Notes: generated from the letters alone by a model not told the origin. Numbered from the stretch's first letter, positions 1 through 6,622 are shown. The stretch: DNA of 14,903 bases from an uncultured Bacteroidia bacterium (GCA_902773305.1 CACYEB010000186.1:1-14903), one strand, 5' to 3'. Numbers and translations are program-made.

Positions 1-39
1 CACGGTCATTGCCACAAGGGAGAGAAAAATACGTTTCAT
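1..39 (-). CDS. N-terminus of an exported protein (partial)
   Basis: Only the first 13 codons are visible: ATG at 39-37, then MKRIFLSLVAMTV running off the left edge. Two basic residues followed by a hydrophobic run is the start of a Sec-type or lipoprotein signal peptide, so the product is probably exported; its function cannot be told. The start is supported by a consensus Bacteroidota promoter 17-48 bp upstream, which reads into it. It is a separate transcription unit from rplS, lying beyond the repeat block. Confidence 0.6.
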   Translation of the reverse strand, partial: MKRIFLSLVAMTV

Positions 40-55
40 TCAGGGTATATTTTCT

Positions 56-87
56 CAAATATACTCATTTCGGTCCAAAGTATCAAA
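56..87 (-). promoter_or_regulatory. Bacteroidota-type promoter for the exported-protein gene
   Basis: On the minus strand a TTTG (-33 element, plus-strand caaa at 84-87) is followed after exactly 20 bp by TATATTTG (-7 element, 56-63), matching TTTG-N19/20-TAnnTTTG used by the primary sigma factor of this phylum. Transcription would start near 49, leaving a leader of about 10 nt before the ATG at 39. An inverted repeat, gtatat-N8-atatac at 45-64, overlaps the -7 element and could be an operator, though it is AT-rich enough to be chance. Confidence 0.72.
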
Positions 88-132
88 GCCACTAAGAAAC
101 TGCAGCCGCATATCCCAAGCCACCGGAAGATA

Positions 133-273
133 CCAAAGTGACGTCAAGCGAAAGTAGCCGTGAAGGCGCTACAGCGAGGGACGCCTTGCCGTCAAGCGCC
201 AATTAAGCCCGTCCAGACAGGTCAATCTGCCTCAGACTGACCTCCGGAGCCACCCCGCTTGACGTCACTTTGG
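133..273. repeat. Inverted-repeat intergenic element with 18-bp arms
   Basis: The left arm (133-150) and right arm (256-273) are perfect 18-bp inverted copies of ccaaagtgacgtcaagcg, 105 bp apart. Each arm contains the 8-bp palindrome tgacgtca. The 9-mer cgtcaagcg occurs a third time inside, in direct orientation to the left arm, at 190-198. A second nested pair, ggcgct/agcgcc, lies at 165-170 and 195-200. The block has no plausible coding frame. The shape is that of a small non-autonomous element (MITE/REP-like) or a large cruciform or RNA stem. I see no target-site duplication beside the arms, so mobility is only a possibility. It sits between the divided ends of two minus-strand units. Confidence 0.7.
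219..243. repeat. Internal hairpin within the inverted-repeat element
   Basis: The 25-nt segment from aggtca (219-224) to tgacct (238-243) folds on itself: ten base pairs with one A-C mismatch at the seventh pair and a three-base loop. Six pairs lie outside the mismatch and four inside. It is followed directly by ccggagc (244-250), which has an inverted copy gctccgg at 284-290, bracketing the right arm of the larger repeat. There is no T-run after it on either strand, so it is not an intrinsic terminator. Confidence 0.6.
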
Positions 274-317
274 CACAAAAGCCGCTCCGGGCTGAGCGCA
301 CAAAAAAAGTCGCGGCG

Positions 318-350
318 CCCCCTTCCCAGGGAAGGGGGTTGGGGGATGGG
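318..350. repeat. GC-rich perfect hairpin fused to a G-quadruplex motif
   Basis: Positions 318-338 form a perfect dyad: ten bases, a single central A at 328, and the ten-base complement. The right half and the bases after it also give four plus-strand G-runs: 329-331, 334-338, 341-345 and 348-350, separated by loops of two bases each. That meets the strict G-quadruplex pattern (G3+ with loops of 1-7) and short loops favour a parallel fold. The two structures compete for the same bases. No gene covers this segment; it lies just beyond the terminator of the rplS-tRNA unit. Confidence 0.75.
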
Positions 351-375
351 TAATTATGGGTGACAAAAGGTCACA

Positions 376-403
376 AAAAAAGCTTCCTGATGGAAGCTTT
401 TTT
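376..403 (-). terminator. Intrinsic terminator after tRNA-Arg
   Basis: A perfect stem, aagcttcc (380-387) with ggaagctt (392-399), has a four-base loop, tgat, and is extended by A:T pairs to 376-403. In the minus direction it gives a stem followed by a T-run, the form of a Rho-independent terminator. It begins only two bases beyond the mature 3' end of tRNA-Arg, so it ends the rplS-tRNA transcript. The A-run on the other side would let it act in both directions, though no plus-strand gene enters it. Confidence 0.9.
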
Positions 404-405
404 AG

Positions 406-479
406 TGACCACGTTGGGGTTCAAACCCAAAACCTCTTGATCCGTAGTCAAGTGCTCTATTCAGTTGAGCTACGCGGCC
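406..479 (-). tRNA. tRNA-Arg (anticodon ACG)
   Basis: The 74-nt minus-strand sequence folds as a full cloverleaf. The acceptor stem is GGCCGCG with CGTGGTC (two G-U pairs). The D stem is GCTC/GAGC. The anticodon stem is CTTGA/TCAAG around loop CTACGGA, giving anticodon ACG, expected to be edited to ICG and read CGU/CGC/CGA. The variable loop is five bases, and the T stem TTGGG/CCCAA encloses TTTGAAC. The discriminator is A. The CCA end is not encoded. It lies 18 bp downstream of rplS on the same strand, with no promoter in between, so it is probably made from the rplS transcript. Confidence 0.96.
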
Positions 480-497
480 GTTATAAGAGACAAGGCA

Positions 498-869
498 CTA
501 CTGCTCCTTTGCAGGTGCGTTGTACTTTTTCTCTTTGATGCGGGCTTTCTTGCCGGTGAGGTTGCGGAGGTAGAAAATGCGTGCGCGACGCACCTTGCCG
601 ACCTTGTTGACCTCGATGGAGTCGATGAACGGAGAAGCGAGAGGGAATATACGCTCTACACCCACACCGTTGGATATCTTGCGGACAGTGAAAGTCTGTG
701 TCATACCTGCACCGCGACGCTGAATGACTACGCCACGGAATTTCTGCTGACGCTCTTTATTTTCCTCCTTGATGACATAGGTAACGGTAACGGTGTCACC
801 TGCCTTGAAGTTGGGAAACTCCTTAGGCTCCTGTGCCAATGCGTCCTGTGCTACTTTAAGTAAATCCAT
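498..869 (-). CDS. rplS: 50S ribosomal protein L19
   Basis: This 123-aa protein is L19 of the large subunit, which sits at the 30S-50S interface. Recognisable family blocks are [20 protein letters not shown] near the N-terminus, [33 protein letters not shown], and the C-terminal run [27 protein letters not shown] chose the ATG at 869-867 (MDLLKVAQ) because bacterial L19 begins at this point. In-frame starts further upstream at 893 and 944 would add residues absent from the family; the first lies inside the predicted leader structure and the second overlaps the promoter -7 element. The C-terminal tail NAPAKEQ is a short extra extension. Transcription starts at the promoter at 942-972 and continues into tRNA-Arg 18 bp downstream. 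Confidence 0.96.
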   Translation of the reverse strand: MDLLKVAQDALAQEPKEFPNFKAGDTVTVTYVIKEENKERQQKFRGVVIQRRGAGMTQTFTVRKISNGVGVERIFPLASPFIDSIEVNKVGKVRRARIFYLRNLTGKKARIKEKKYNAPAKEQ

Positions 870-886
870 TTCTTTCTTAATTAACT

Positions 887-926
887 GCAACATTGCGGCT
901 TGAAAGCCATTCTCGCAAGAGGTTGC
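887..926 (-). promoter_or_regulatory. Structured rplS leader (three-way-junction candidate)
   Basis: On the minus-strand transcript, GCAAC (926-922) pairs with GTTGC (891-887), enclosing two small hairpins. One is TCTTGCGAGA (920-911), a three-pair stem with loop TGCG. The other is GGCTTTCAAGCC (908-897), a four-pair stem with loop TTCA. The result is a compact three-way junction ending 17 nt before the rplS ATG. Several bacterial lineages autoregulate L19 through a leader bound by the protein, so a similar role here is a reasonable inference; I cannot match it to a named motif by eye. Confidence 0.5.
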
Positions 927-941
927 TCTATTTTGGGACTG

Positions 942-972
942 CAAAGATAGAAATAATTTTTATTACGCCAAA
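942..972 (-). promoter_or_regulatory. Consensus promoter for rplS-tRNA-Arg
   Basis: On the minus strand TTTG (-33, plus-strand caaa at 969-972) is followed after 19 bp by TATCTTTG (-7, 942-949), a full match to the Bacteroidota primary-sigma promoter. The start site would be near 935, leaving a 5' leader of about 65 nt, long for this phylum and consistent with a regulatory structure. The -33 element is embedded in a 10-bp perfect palindrome, ccaaatttgg (968-977). There is no evident terminator between the end of the upstream M23 gene (995) and this promoter. Confidence 0.85.
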
Positions 973-994
973 TTTGGACGAATAATTTTTGAAA

Positions 995-2674
995 CTAGTA
1001 AATTACCTCAAAGCGGATGGTGGAAGAGTTTCCGCAGTGATCCGTAGCCGAGACCATAACATTATGGGTACGACCCGTACGATGGCGCTTGTCCGGATAA
1101 ATCTGGATACGTCCCCCGACATATTGCGAAAGAATCCACTCGCCGTCCCACGACGCATCAAACTGTGCAACTCCACACCCGCGGTCATTCGCCTCTATGG
1201 AAAACCTTCCGTCCGAAGGCAGCTTGTCACCGTCCTTCACGCGCGGCACAAGCTGGGGAGCGACTGTATCTACCGCCACCAGAAAAGTTCCGAAACGGGT
1301 TTCCGCTTCAAGCCCTCCCTCAACAGGAGTATTTCCCGCATAAGACAGTTCGCCCTTGTCGTCGCGTTGGGCGATATAGGCCTTGTCCGAAAGGCCGGCG
1401 GGCACCTTGGCGGTGGAAAGCCTTATCCTGAGCGGCCGCTGCAGATGGATGTTCCCGTCTCCGATTGTCCAGACATCGGAATAGCGGCCCAAAGATGGGT
1501 CGGCACGAGACACTTTTTCACATTTGATATATGCCGAGGCATTGAGCGACGCTGCAGGAATGGTCAAAGTCATCCCGTCGCTGGAATACACGGTCGGAAC
1601 ATACCACAGGGCGGCCAGCCGGCCGACAGTGTCGGCGGGTTCGAAAACCTTGATGCTGGGATCGCGACGCACGCTGAAAGAGCAACTGCTGCTGTTGCCG
1701 AAGCAGTCCGCCACCACCACCTTGAGCGTGTGCGTACCTTCGTCTTCGAGACATATTATGCCGTCGTTGTCGGCTTCTACCTTATAGAGCAACCCGTTAT
1801 TGGGTGGGCACCACGTTTTGAGCAAATCGTGCCCCTTCTCTCCCTGCTGGACCAGGCAGGCGTAATAGCGTCCCTTGCTGTAGGGAACATCACCGACCTT
1901 GAAATCGAATATTTTTTCAGAGTCAAGATATACCCGGTAGCGTTCCACCGCCATACGGCCGCCGGTACCGTCCATATGGTCAACCGCATCTATGGCAACA
2001 TAGAACTTGTCACTGACAGCCACCGTCCCCTTGTACTTGTCAGGGTTGGAAACCATCTGCAACCGTCTTACTACCGGCACCGCAGAGGAATCTTCAAACG
2101 CATAGAACCCGACCCTGTTTATCACCGGCTTTTTGGTGTCGGTCACCGGGTAAGTACCGTCGGCAAGGTAGTTCACCGGCAGATTGTCACCCTCTTTGCG
2201 GATTTCCATATGCAAATGGGGGCCGCCAGAGGAGCCACTGTTGCCGGAAAGACCTATAAAATCACCCTTCTCCACGGGAAAATCATCCGGGGAGGGATAT
2301 ATCACCACCCTGTAACTTTTCTTATCGTACTGCTCCCTGAGCACACGCTGAGCGAGGTCATCCCTGAAACTTGCCATATGCCCGTATACTGACATCGTAC
2401 CGTCGGGATGCTGGATATACACCGCGTTACCGTAGCCCACGGGCGAAACCGACAGCCGGCATACATAGCCCTCCTTGATGGAATAGAGCCTCTCTCCCGA
2501 GCGTCCTCCGGTACGCCAGTCCAGCCCTGCGTGGAAATGGTTACGGCGCAACTCTCCATAGGTGCTGGAAAAAGATACCGGTTTCAGGTCCATCGGCCAG
2601 CCGTATCCCTTGCTTTGGGCAAAGGCGGCGACAGAGAGCAGAACTGCAGCACAAAGGGTGAAGAGCCGTCTCAT
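995..2674 (-). CDS. Exported M23-family (LytM-type) metallopeptidase
   Basis: This 559-aa protein begins with a signal peptide (MRRLFTLCAAVLLSVAAFAQ, cleavage likely near residue 19), so it acts in the periplasm. Its N-terminal LytM domain, about residues 25-165, has the complete zinc and catalytic set: H48 and D52 in NHFHAGLD, H99 in YGHM, and H153-L-H155 in GGPHLHMEI. It should therefore be an active endopeptidase on peptidoglycan cross-links, unlike degenerate LytM activators. The remaining ~390 residues look like beta-rich domains of unknown role, with cadherin/Ig-like phrases such as VAVDTVAPQ and DHCGNSS. It starts three bases after the dnaJ stop, hence is the third gene of grpE-dnaJ. 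Exact substrate and partners are not visible. Confidence 0.9.
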   Translation of the reverse strand: MRRLFTLCAAVLLSVAAFAQSKGYGWPMDLKPVSFSSTYGELRRNHFHAGLDWRTGGRSGERLYSIKEGYVCRLSVSPVGYGNAVYIQHPDGTMSVYGHMASFRDDLAQRVLREQYDKKSYRVVIYPSPDDFPVEKGDFIGLSGNSGSSGGPHLHMEIRKEGDNLPVNYLADGTYPVTDTKKPVINRVGFYAFEDSSAVPVVRRLQMVSNPDKYKGTVAVSDKFYVAIDAVDHMDGTGGRMAVERYRVYLDSEKIFDFKVGDVPYSKGRYYACLVQQGEKGHDLLKTWCPPNNGLLYKVEADNDGIICLEDEGTHTLKVVVADCFGNSSSCSFSVRRDPSIKVFEPADTVGRLAALWYVPTVYSSDGMTLTIPAASLNASAYIKCEKVSRADPSLGRYSDVWTIGDGNIHLQRPLRIRLSTAKVPAGLSDKAYIAQRDDKGELSYAGNTPVEGGLEAETRFGTFLVAVDTVAPQLVPRVKDGDKLPSDGRFSIEANDRGCGVAQFDASWDGEWILSQYVGGRIQIYPDKRHRTGRTHNVMVSATDHCGNSSTIRFEVIY

Positions 2675-2677
2675 TTG

Positions 2678-3844
2678 CTATTTGAACATATTTTTGATAC
2701 GGTTGAAGAAGCTGCGCTCTTCCTGCGATGGACGTGCCTTGAAATTGTCACTCTGACCGAGTCTGGCAACCATTTCCCTCTCTTCTTTTGATATCTTCCT
2801 GGGAATCCACACCTGGACTACGACCAGAAGGTCGCCGGTACCGTAGCCGTCTACATCGGGGATACCCTTGCCGCGCAGACGAAGCGTCTTGCCCGGCTGT
2901 GTACCCGGTTCGATTTTTATCTTGAGCATACCGTCCACCGACGGGATCTGTGCCTCGCAGCCATTGATGGCATCTGCTACGGAAATGAAGAGGGAGTAAA
3001 TCAGGTCGTTGCCGTCACGTTCCAGAACCGGATCCTTCTCTTCTTCTATGACCACCAGCAGGTTGCCGTTGACTCCGCCTGCCTTGGCCGCATTTCCCTT
3101 GCCCTGCACGGTGAGTTGCATCCCTTCCTGGACTCCTGCGGGAATCTTGAAGGTAATTTCTTCTGCCTGCTTAACAAGTCCGCTGCCGCCGCACTTCTTG
3201 CAGGGAGCGGTGACAATCTTGCCTTCTCCGTTACAGCGGGGACAGGGGGATGTGGTCTGCATAGCCCCCAAGATGGTTTTCTGTACGCGGGTGACCATAC
3301 CCGTACCGTTGCAGTCCGGACAAGTCTTTATATCGGCCTCGCTGGCGGCTCCGCGTCCGTGGCAGTCGGGGCATTGCACCATCTTGTTGATCTTGACGGT
3401 TTTCTCTACGCCGTGAACTATATCCTTGAGGCCGAGCTTCACGCGGATGCGTATATCGCTGCCGCGCGGCACCCTGCGGGAAGAAGACCGGCCGCCGAAA
3501 CCGAAATTCGAGAATGCGCCGCCGAAACCGCCGCCAAAGGCGTCGCCGAAAATATCTCCGAACTGGGAGAAGATATCCTCCATAGAGAATCCACCGGCGC
3601 TGCCGCCGGCGGCACCACCCATACCGGCGTGTCCGAACCGGTCGTAACGCGCCCGTTTGTCGGGATTGCTGAGCACGTCATAAGCTTCCGCCGCCTCCTT
3701 GAACTTTTCTTCGGCTTCCTTGTCGCCGGGGTTCTTGTCGGGGTGATACTGGATGGCCTTCTTGCGATAGGCCTTCTTTATCTCCTCTTCGGTAGCGTTA
3801 CGCTCTACGCCCAGCACCTCATAATAATCTCGTTTCTCTGCCAT
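2678..3844 (-). CDS. dnaJ: Chaperone DnaJ (Hsp40)
   Basis: The 388-aa product is a full type I DnaJ, the cytosolic co-chaperone that delivers clients to DnaK and stimulates its ATPase. The J domain (about 5-70) carries the HPD motif at 34-36. A Gly/Phe-rich linker covers roughly 71-118 with repeated GGF units. The zinc-binding region has all four CxxCxGxG repeats, with cysteines at 158/161, 175/178, 201/204 and 215/218. The C-terminal substrate-binding domains follow. The ATG is preceded by GGAGG about 11 nt upstream, an unusually clear Shine-Dalgarno for this phylum, in the 15-bp gap after grpE. dnaK is not in the window. Confidence 0.98.
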   Translation of the reverse strand: MAEKRDYYEVLGVERNATEEEIKKAYRKKAIQYHPDKNPGDKEAEEKFKEAAEAYDVLSNPDKRARYDRFGHAGMGGAAGGSAGGFSMEDIFSQFGDIFGDAFGGGFGGAFSNFGFGGRSSSRRVPRGSDIRIRVKLGLKDIVHGVEKTVKINKMVQCPDCHGRGAASEADIKTCPDCNGTGMVTRVQKTILGAMQTTSPCPRCNGEGKIVTAPCKKCGGSGLVKQAEEITFKIPAGVQEGMQLTVQGKGNAAKAGGVNGNLLVVIEEEKDPVLERDGNDLIYSLFISVADAINGCEAQIPSVDGMLKIKIEPGTQPGKTLRLRGKGIPDVDGYGTGDLLVVVQVWIPRKISKEEREMVARLGQSDNFKARPSQEERSFFNRIKNMFK

Positions 3845-3859
3845 AATGCCCTCAGCCTC

Positions 3860-4477
3860 CTATTGTCCTATCACGACCTTGGCAAACCTGACAACCTTGC
3901 CGTTAAGGGTATAGCCTTTCTGGATAACATCCACCACCTTGCCCTTGCTGCCGGCATCCTGTACGGGAACCTGGGCTACGGCTTCTGCCGTATCTGTGTC
4001 AAATTCACTGCCAAGGACAGACATCTCTTCCAGACCGCAGCTCTTGACATACGACTTCAATTTGTTATATATCAAGGCCGTCCCTTCTTTTTCAAAGGTA
4101 CTTGCCTCGGTCTTTTCAAGTTGCGCTATTGCCCTTTCACAGTCGTCCAGCACGGGCAGTAAGCCCTTGAGGACATCTTCTGCGGCATTCTTTACCAAAT
4201 CCAGTTTTTCCCTGGAGGTGCGGCGGCGGTAGTTGTCAAACTCGGCAGCCAGACGGAGATACTTGTCTTCTGCCTGCGCCAGACGCTCCCTGGCCTGTTG
4301 CAATTCATCTGCAACGCCTTCGGCAGCAGTCCCGGCACACTCCTTACCGTCCTCTTCCGGGTTATCTTCTGCTGCAAACCCTCCGGCAGTCTCTTCTGCA
4401 GGTACTGCCTGCTCCCGGACAGGTTCTCCGGACTCTGTCCGGCCGTGTTTTTTCTTGAATTCCTTATTGTTTTTCAT
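3860..4477 (-). CDS. grpE: Nucleotide exchange factor GrpE
   Basis: The 205-aa product is GrpE, the dimeric factor that releases ADP from DnaK. The first ~55 residues are acidic, low-complexity and poorly conserved, as usual. A long helix or coiled coil follows (about 56-130) with the family phrase LRLAAEFDNYRRRTSREK at 74-91. The C-terminal beta domain ends with the signature VDVIQKGYTLNGKVVRFAKV at 182-201. The ATG at 4477 gives a family-typical length. It is the first gene of the unit with dnaJ and the M23 peptidase; upstream lies a -24/-12-type promoter (4512-4527). Read-through from fabG is also possible because no strong terminator is visible in the 97-bp gap. Confidence 0.97.
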   Translation of the reverse strand: MKNNKEFKKKHGRTESGEPVREQAVPAEETAGGFAAEDNPEEDGKECAGTAAEGVADELQQARERLAQAEDKYLRLAAEFDNYRRRTSREKLDLVKNAAEDVLKGLLPVLDDCERAIAQLEKTEASTFEKEGTALIYNKLKSYVKSCGLEEMSVLGSEFDTDTAEAVAQVPVQDAGSKGKVVDVIQKGYTLNGKVVRFAKVVIGQ

Positions 4478-4511
4478 AATGATCTGTTTCTCTTACGCGC
4501 CATATTGCAAG

Positions 4512-4527
4512 GCAAATAGTTTGCCAA
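4512..4527 (-). promoter_or_regulatory. Sigma-54 (-24/-12) type promoter upstream of grpE
   Basis: The minus-strand sequence TTGGCAAACTATTTGC has GG (4525-4524) and GC (4513-4512) separated by exactly 10 bases, and matches the sigma-54 consensus TGGCAC-N5-TTGC at every key base except the last C of the -24 box. It starts 50 bp and ends 35 bp upstream of the grpE ATG, a suitable distance. There is no TTTG-N19-TAnnTTTG promoter in this gap. The same bases form a six-pair hairpin (ggcaaa/tttgcc), so an alternative reading is a weak terminator for fabG, but no T-run follows. Confidence 0.55.
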
Positions 4528-4536
4528 CGCACTCAG

Positions 4537-4553
4537 GTGCGACAAAATGGCAC
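4537..4553 (-). promoter_or_regulatory. Candidate upstream activator site for the grpE promoter
   Basis: The minus-strand sequence GTGCCATTTTGTCGCAC has inverted GTGC/GCAC ends around a nine-base core and lies about 10 bp upstream of the -24 box. Just downstream of it GCAC-CTGA-GTGC forms a second small dyad. Such a site could bind the enhancer-binding protein or heat-shock regulator that sigma-54 promoters need, but its closeness to the core promoter is also compatible with a repressor. The assignment is inference. Confidence 0.35.
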
Positions 4554-4573
4554 ACTTCGGCCGCAACAGCCCT

Positions 4574-5317
4574 TTAGGAGAGCATTGCACCGTCTATGGT
4601 GATTACCTGACCCGACACATAGGCTGCCATCCCGCTGGCAAGGAAACAGCAGACATTGGCGATATCCTCGGGAGTACCGCCACGGCGGAGAGGAATGTTG
4701 TCCACCCACTTCTTGAGCATATCCTCGGGAAGTTTCTTTGTCATATCGGTAAGGATGAAACCCGGCGCGACGGCATTGACGCGGATATTGCGCGGGCCGA
4801 CCTCCTTGGCCAGGGTGCGGGTAAAGGCCACAATGGCACCTTTCGAAGCGGAATAGTTGCACTGCCCGGCATTGCCGTGCAGACCTGCCACCGAACTGAC
4901 ATTGATAATGCACCCCTTGCGTGCCTTCATCATAGCCGGGACAGCGGCGTGACAATAATTGTAGACGCTCTTGAGGTTTACGCGCAGCACATCGTCCCAT
5001 GCCTTCTCGTCCATACGCACCAGAAGGCCGTCGCGGGTTATGCCGGCATTGTTGACCAGGATGTCTAGCCGTCCGAACTCATTCAGGGTCTGTTCTACGA
5101 CACCTGCCGCCTGTTCAAAGTCAGACACGTCGCTCTGTATGGCCAGGACTTTGACGCCCAAAGCCTCAAGTTCGCTTTTGGTAGCCAAGGCCGCCTCGTC
5201 TATCACGATATCACAAAAGGCGATGTTGGCCCCTTCGGCGGCGAATTTGAGCGCGATGGCCTTGCCTATTCCGCGGGCCGCGCCCGTAATCAATGCAGTT
5301 TGTCCTTCTAACAACAT
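4574..5317 (-). CDS. fabG: 3-oxoacyl-[acyl-carrier-protein] reductase
   Basis: The 247-aa product is a classical short-chain dehydrogenase/reductase closest in form to FabG, which reduces 3-oxoacyl-ACP with NADPH in fatty acid elongation in the cytosol. Visible motifs are the Rossmann glycine pattern TGAARGIG (11-18), NNAG (89-92), the active-site tetrad N114, S142 (in SSVAG), Y155 and K159 (YSASK), and the PGFILTDMT segment (185-193). Length is typical. It is the last gene of the nusB operon, starting seven bases after the rimO stop. Because SDR substrates vary, a related reductase cannot be fully excluded, but NVSSVAGLHGNAGQCNYSAS is very FabG-like. Confidence 0.9.
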   Translation of the reverse strand: MLLEGQTALITGAARGIGKAIALKFAAEGANIAFCDIVIDEAALATKSELEALGVKVLAIQSDVSDFEQAAGVVEQTLNEFGRLDILVNNAGITRDGLLVRMDEKAWDDVLRVNLKSVYNYCHAAVPAMMKARKGCIINVSSVAGLHGNAGQCNYSASKGAIVAFTRTLAKEVGPRNIRVNAVAPGFILTDMTKKLPEDMLKKWVDNIPLRRGGTPEDIANVCCFLASGMAAYVSGQVITIDGAMLS

Positions 5318-5324
5318 AGTACTA

Positions 5325-6620
5325 TCAGATTATTTCGGCGGACAGATCGTAGTAGTCCGCACCTGTTATTTTTACATTTACAAAATTTCCGATGAGAGAT
5401 GCCGGAGCCGCCTTTACGGGGACAATCACCTGTCCGTCCACGTCAGGCGATTCCAGCCGGGAACGGCAGATCAGGTTGCCGTCCTCGAAAGAATCCACGA
5501 TTACCTGTTGACTTGAGCCGACACGCGAAAGATTGTATTCAAGCGAAATGCCGCTCTGCAACTCCATCAGGCGGTCGTACCGTTCCCTCTTGACACGTTC
5601 GGGGATGGAATCCTTATAATTCAGGGCACCGTAAGTCCCCTCCTCTTCGCTGTATGTGAATGCGCCCAGACGCTCAAAGCGCATCTGTTCCACAAACTTC
5701 AGAAGCTGTTTGAACTCGCGCTCCGTCTCTCCAGGATGTCCCACAATCATTGTCGTGCGCAGAGCTACGCCCGGCACCCTGGTACGGAATTTCTCTATCA
5801 AGGCACGCATATGCGCTTCATCAGAGGGACGGCGCATCATATCCAGCACTTTCCCGCAGCAATGCTGTAGCGGTATGTCTATATATTTGCAAATCTTGTC
5901 GTTGGCGGCCATCACATCCAGCAAGTCGTCGGGAAATGCCTCGGGGTAGCTGTAGTGCAGCCTTATCCACTCTATACCGCCGATTTGCGAAAGGCGTTCC
6001 AGCAGTGGGGCTATCATCCTCTTTCGGTAGAGATCCAGACCGTAATATGTGGTGTCCTGGGCAACGACTATCAATTCCCTGACCCCGCCGGCAGCAAGCA
6101 GCCGGGCCTCCTCTTCCAGGGTCTCCATATCCACCGATACGTGGCGGCCCCGGATGCCGGGAATCGCGCAATAGGCGCAGGTGCGGTCGCACCCCTCCGA
6201 AATCTTAAGATATGCATAGTGAGACGGGGTTGTCAGGTGGCGACGCACGGCCAGCACCGGGGAATACTTCACTCCCAGTGCCTGCAGCAGGGCCGGGGCA
6301 TCGTCGGTAGAGAAAAAACCGTCAACCTCGGGGATTTCCTGCTCCAACTCGCGGTGATAGCGGCCGGACAGGCAGCCAAAGACAAATATGCGGCCGATAC
6401 TGCCCTCTTTTTTGGCCTTGACGGCCTGCATTATGGCATCTACCGACTCCTTCTTGGCGTCGGCGATAAAGCCGCACGTGTTCAGGACCACCACGTCAGC
6501 CGAGCCGAGAGGGGCGTCTTCGGGGCATATTCCGATGCCCGAAGCCTCAATCTGGGACAGTATGTGCTCGGAATCTACCCTGTTCTTTGAACAGCCTAAA
6601 GTGATGAGTTGTACCTTCAA
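5325..6620 (-). CDS. rimO: Ribosomal protein S12 methylthiotransferase RimO (TTG start)
   Basis: The 431-aa product is a radical-SAM enzyme that methylthiolates the conserved aspartate of ribosomal protein S12. The N-terminal MTTase domain has LGCSKNRVDSE (8-18), the RimO-type form, and cluster cysteines C10, C49 and C83. The radical-SAM cluster is C144-x3-C148-x2-C151 in GCDRTCAYC. A TRAM-like domain ends the protein (about 365-431). The only usable start is TTG at 6620-6618: an in-frame stop lies eight codons upstream with no ATG or GTG between, and the family begins about seven residues before LGCSKN, as here. The DUF5606 stop is two bases upstream, so initiation may depend on translational coupling. 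Confidence 0.96.
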   Translation of the reverse strand: MKVQLITLGCSKNRVDSEHILSQIEASGIGICPEDAPLGSADVVVLNTCGFIADAKKESVDAIMQAVKAKKEGSIGRIFVFGCLSGRYHRELEQEIPEVDGFFSTDDAPALLQALGVKYSPVLAVRRHLTTPSHYAYLKISEGCDRTCAYCAIPGIRGRHVSVDMETLEEEARLLAAGGVRELIVVAQDTTYYGLDLYRKRMIAPLLERLSQIGGIEWIRLHYSYPEAFPDDLLDVMAANDKICKYIDIPLQHCCGKVLDMMRRPSDEAHMRALIEKFRTRVPGVALRTTMIVGHPGETEREFKQLLKFVEQMRFERLGAFTYSEEEGTYGALNYKDSIPERVKRERYDRLMELQSGISLEYNLSRVGSSQQVIVDSFEDGNLICRSRLESPDVDGQVIVPVKAAPASLIGNFVNVKITGADYYDLSAEII

Positions 6621-6622
6621 GA

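Noticed and set aside
45..64. gtatat-N8-atatac inverted repeat as an operator
   Set aside because: It is AT-rich and partly imposed by the -7 element itself, so chance is a sufficient explanation.
142..264. Possible CRISPR-like repeats (three copies of the 9-mer cgtcaagcg, one inverted)
   Set aside because: The copies are too short, unevenly spaced and in mixed orientation, and no cas genes are present.
133..273. Insertion sequence remnant
   Set aside because: There is no transposase fragment in any frame and no flanking duplication, so only a repeat-element call is supported.
870..944. N-terminal extension of rplS from start codons at 893 or 944
   Set aside because: The extra residues are absent from L19; the 944 start overlaps the -7 element and the 893 start is in the leader stem.
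989..2392. A long plus-strand open frame opposite the M23 peptidase
   Set aside because: It mirrors a complete, motif-bearing minus-strand gene and has no family features; it reflects the codon bias of the real gene.
3116..4162. A plus-strand open frame spanning dnaJ and the end of grpE
   Set aside because: It is antisense to two unambiguous chaperone genes, and its low-complexity composition is what antisense of the Gly/Phe-rich region gives.
4511..4525. ggcaaa/tttgcc hairpin as a fabG terminator
   Set aside because: The stem has only six pairs and no T-run follows on the minus strand; the -24/-12 promoter reading explains the bases better.
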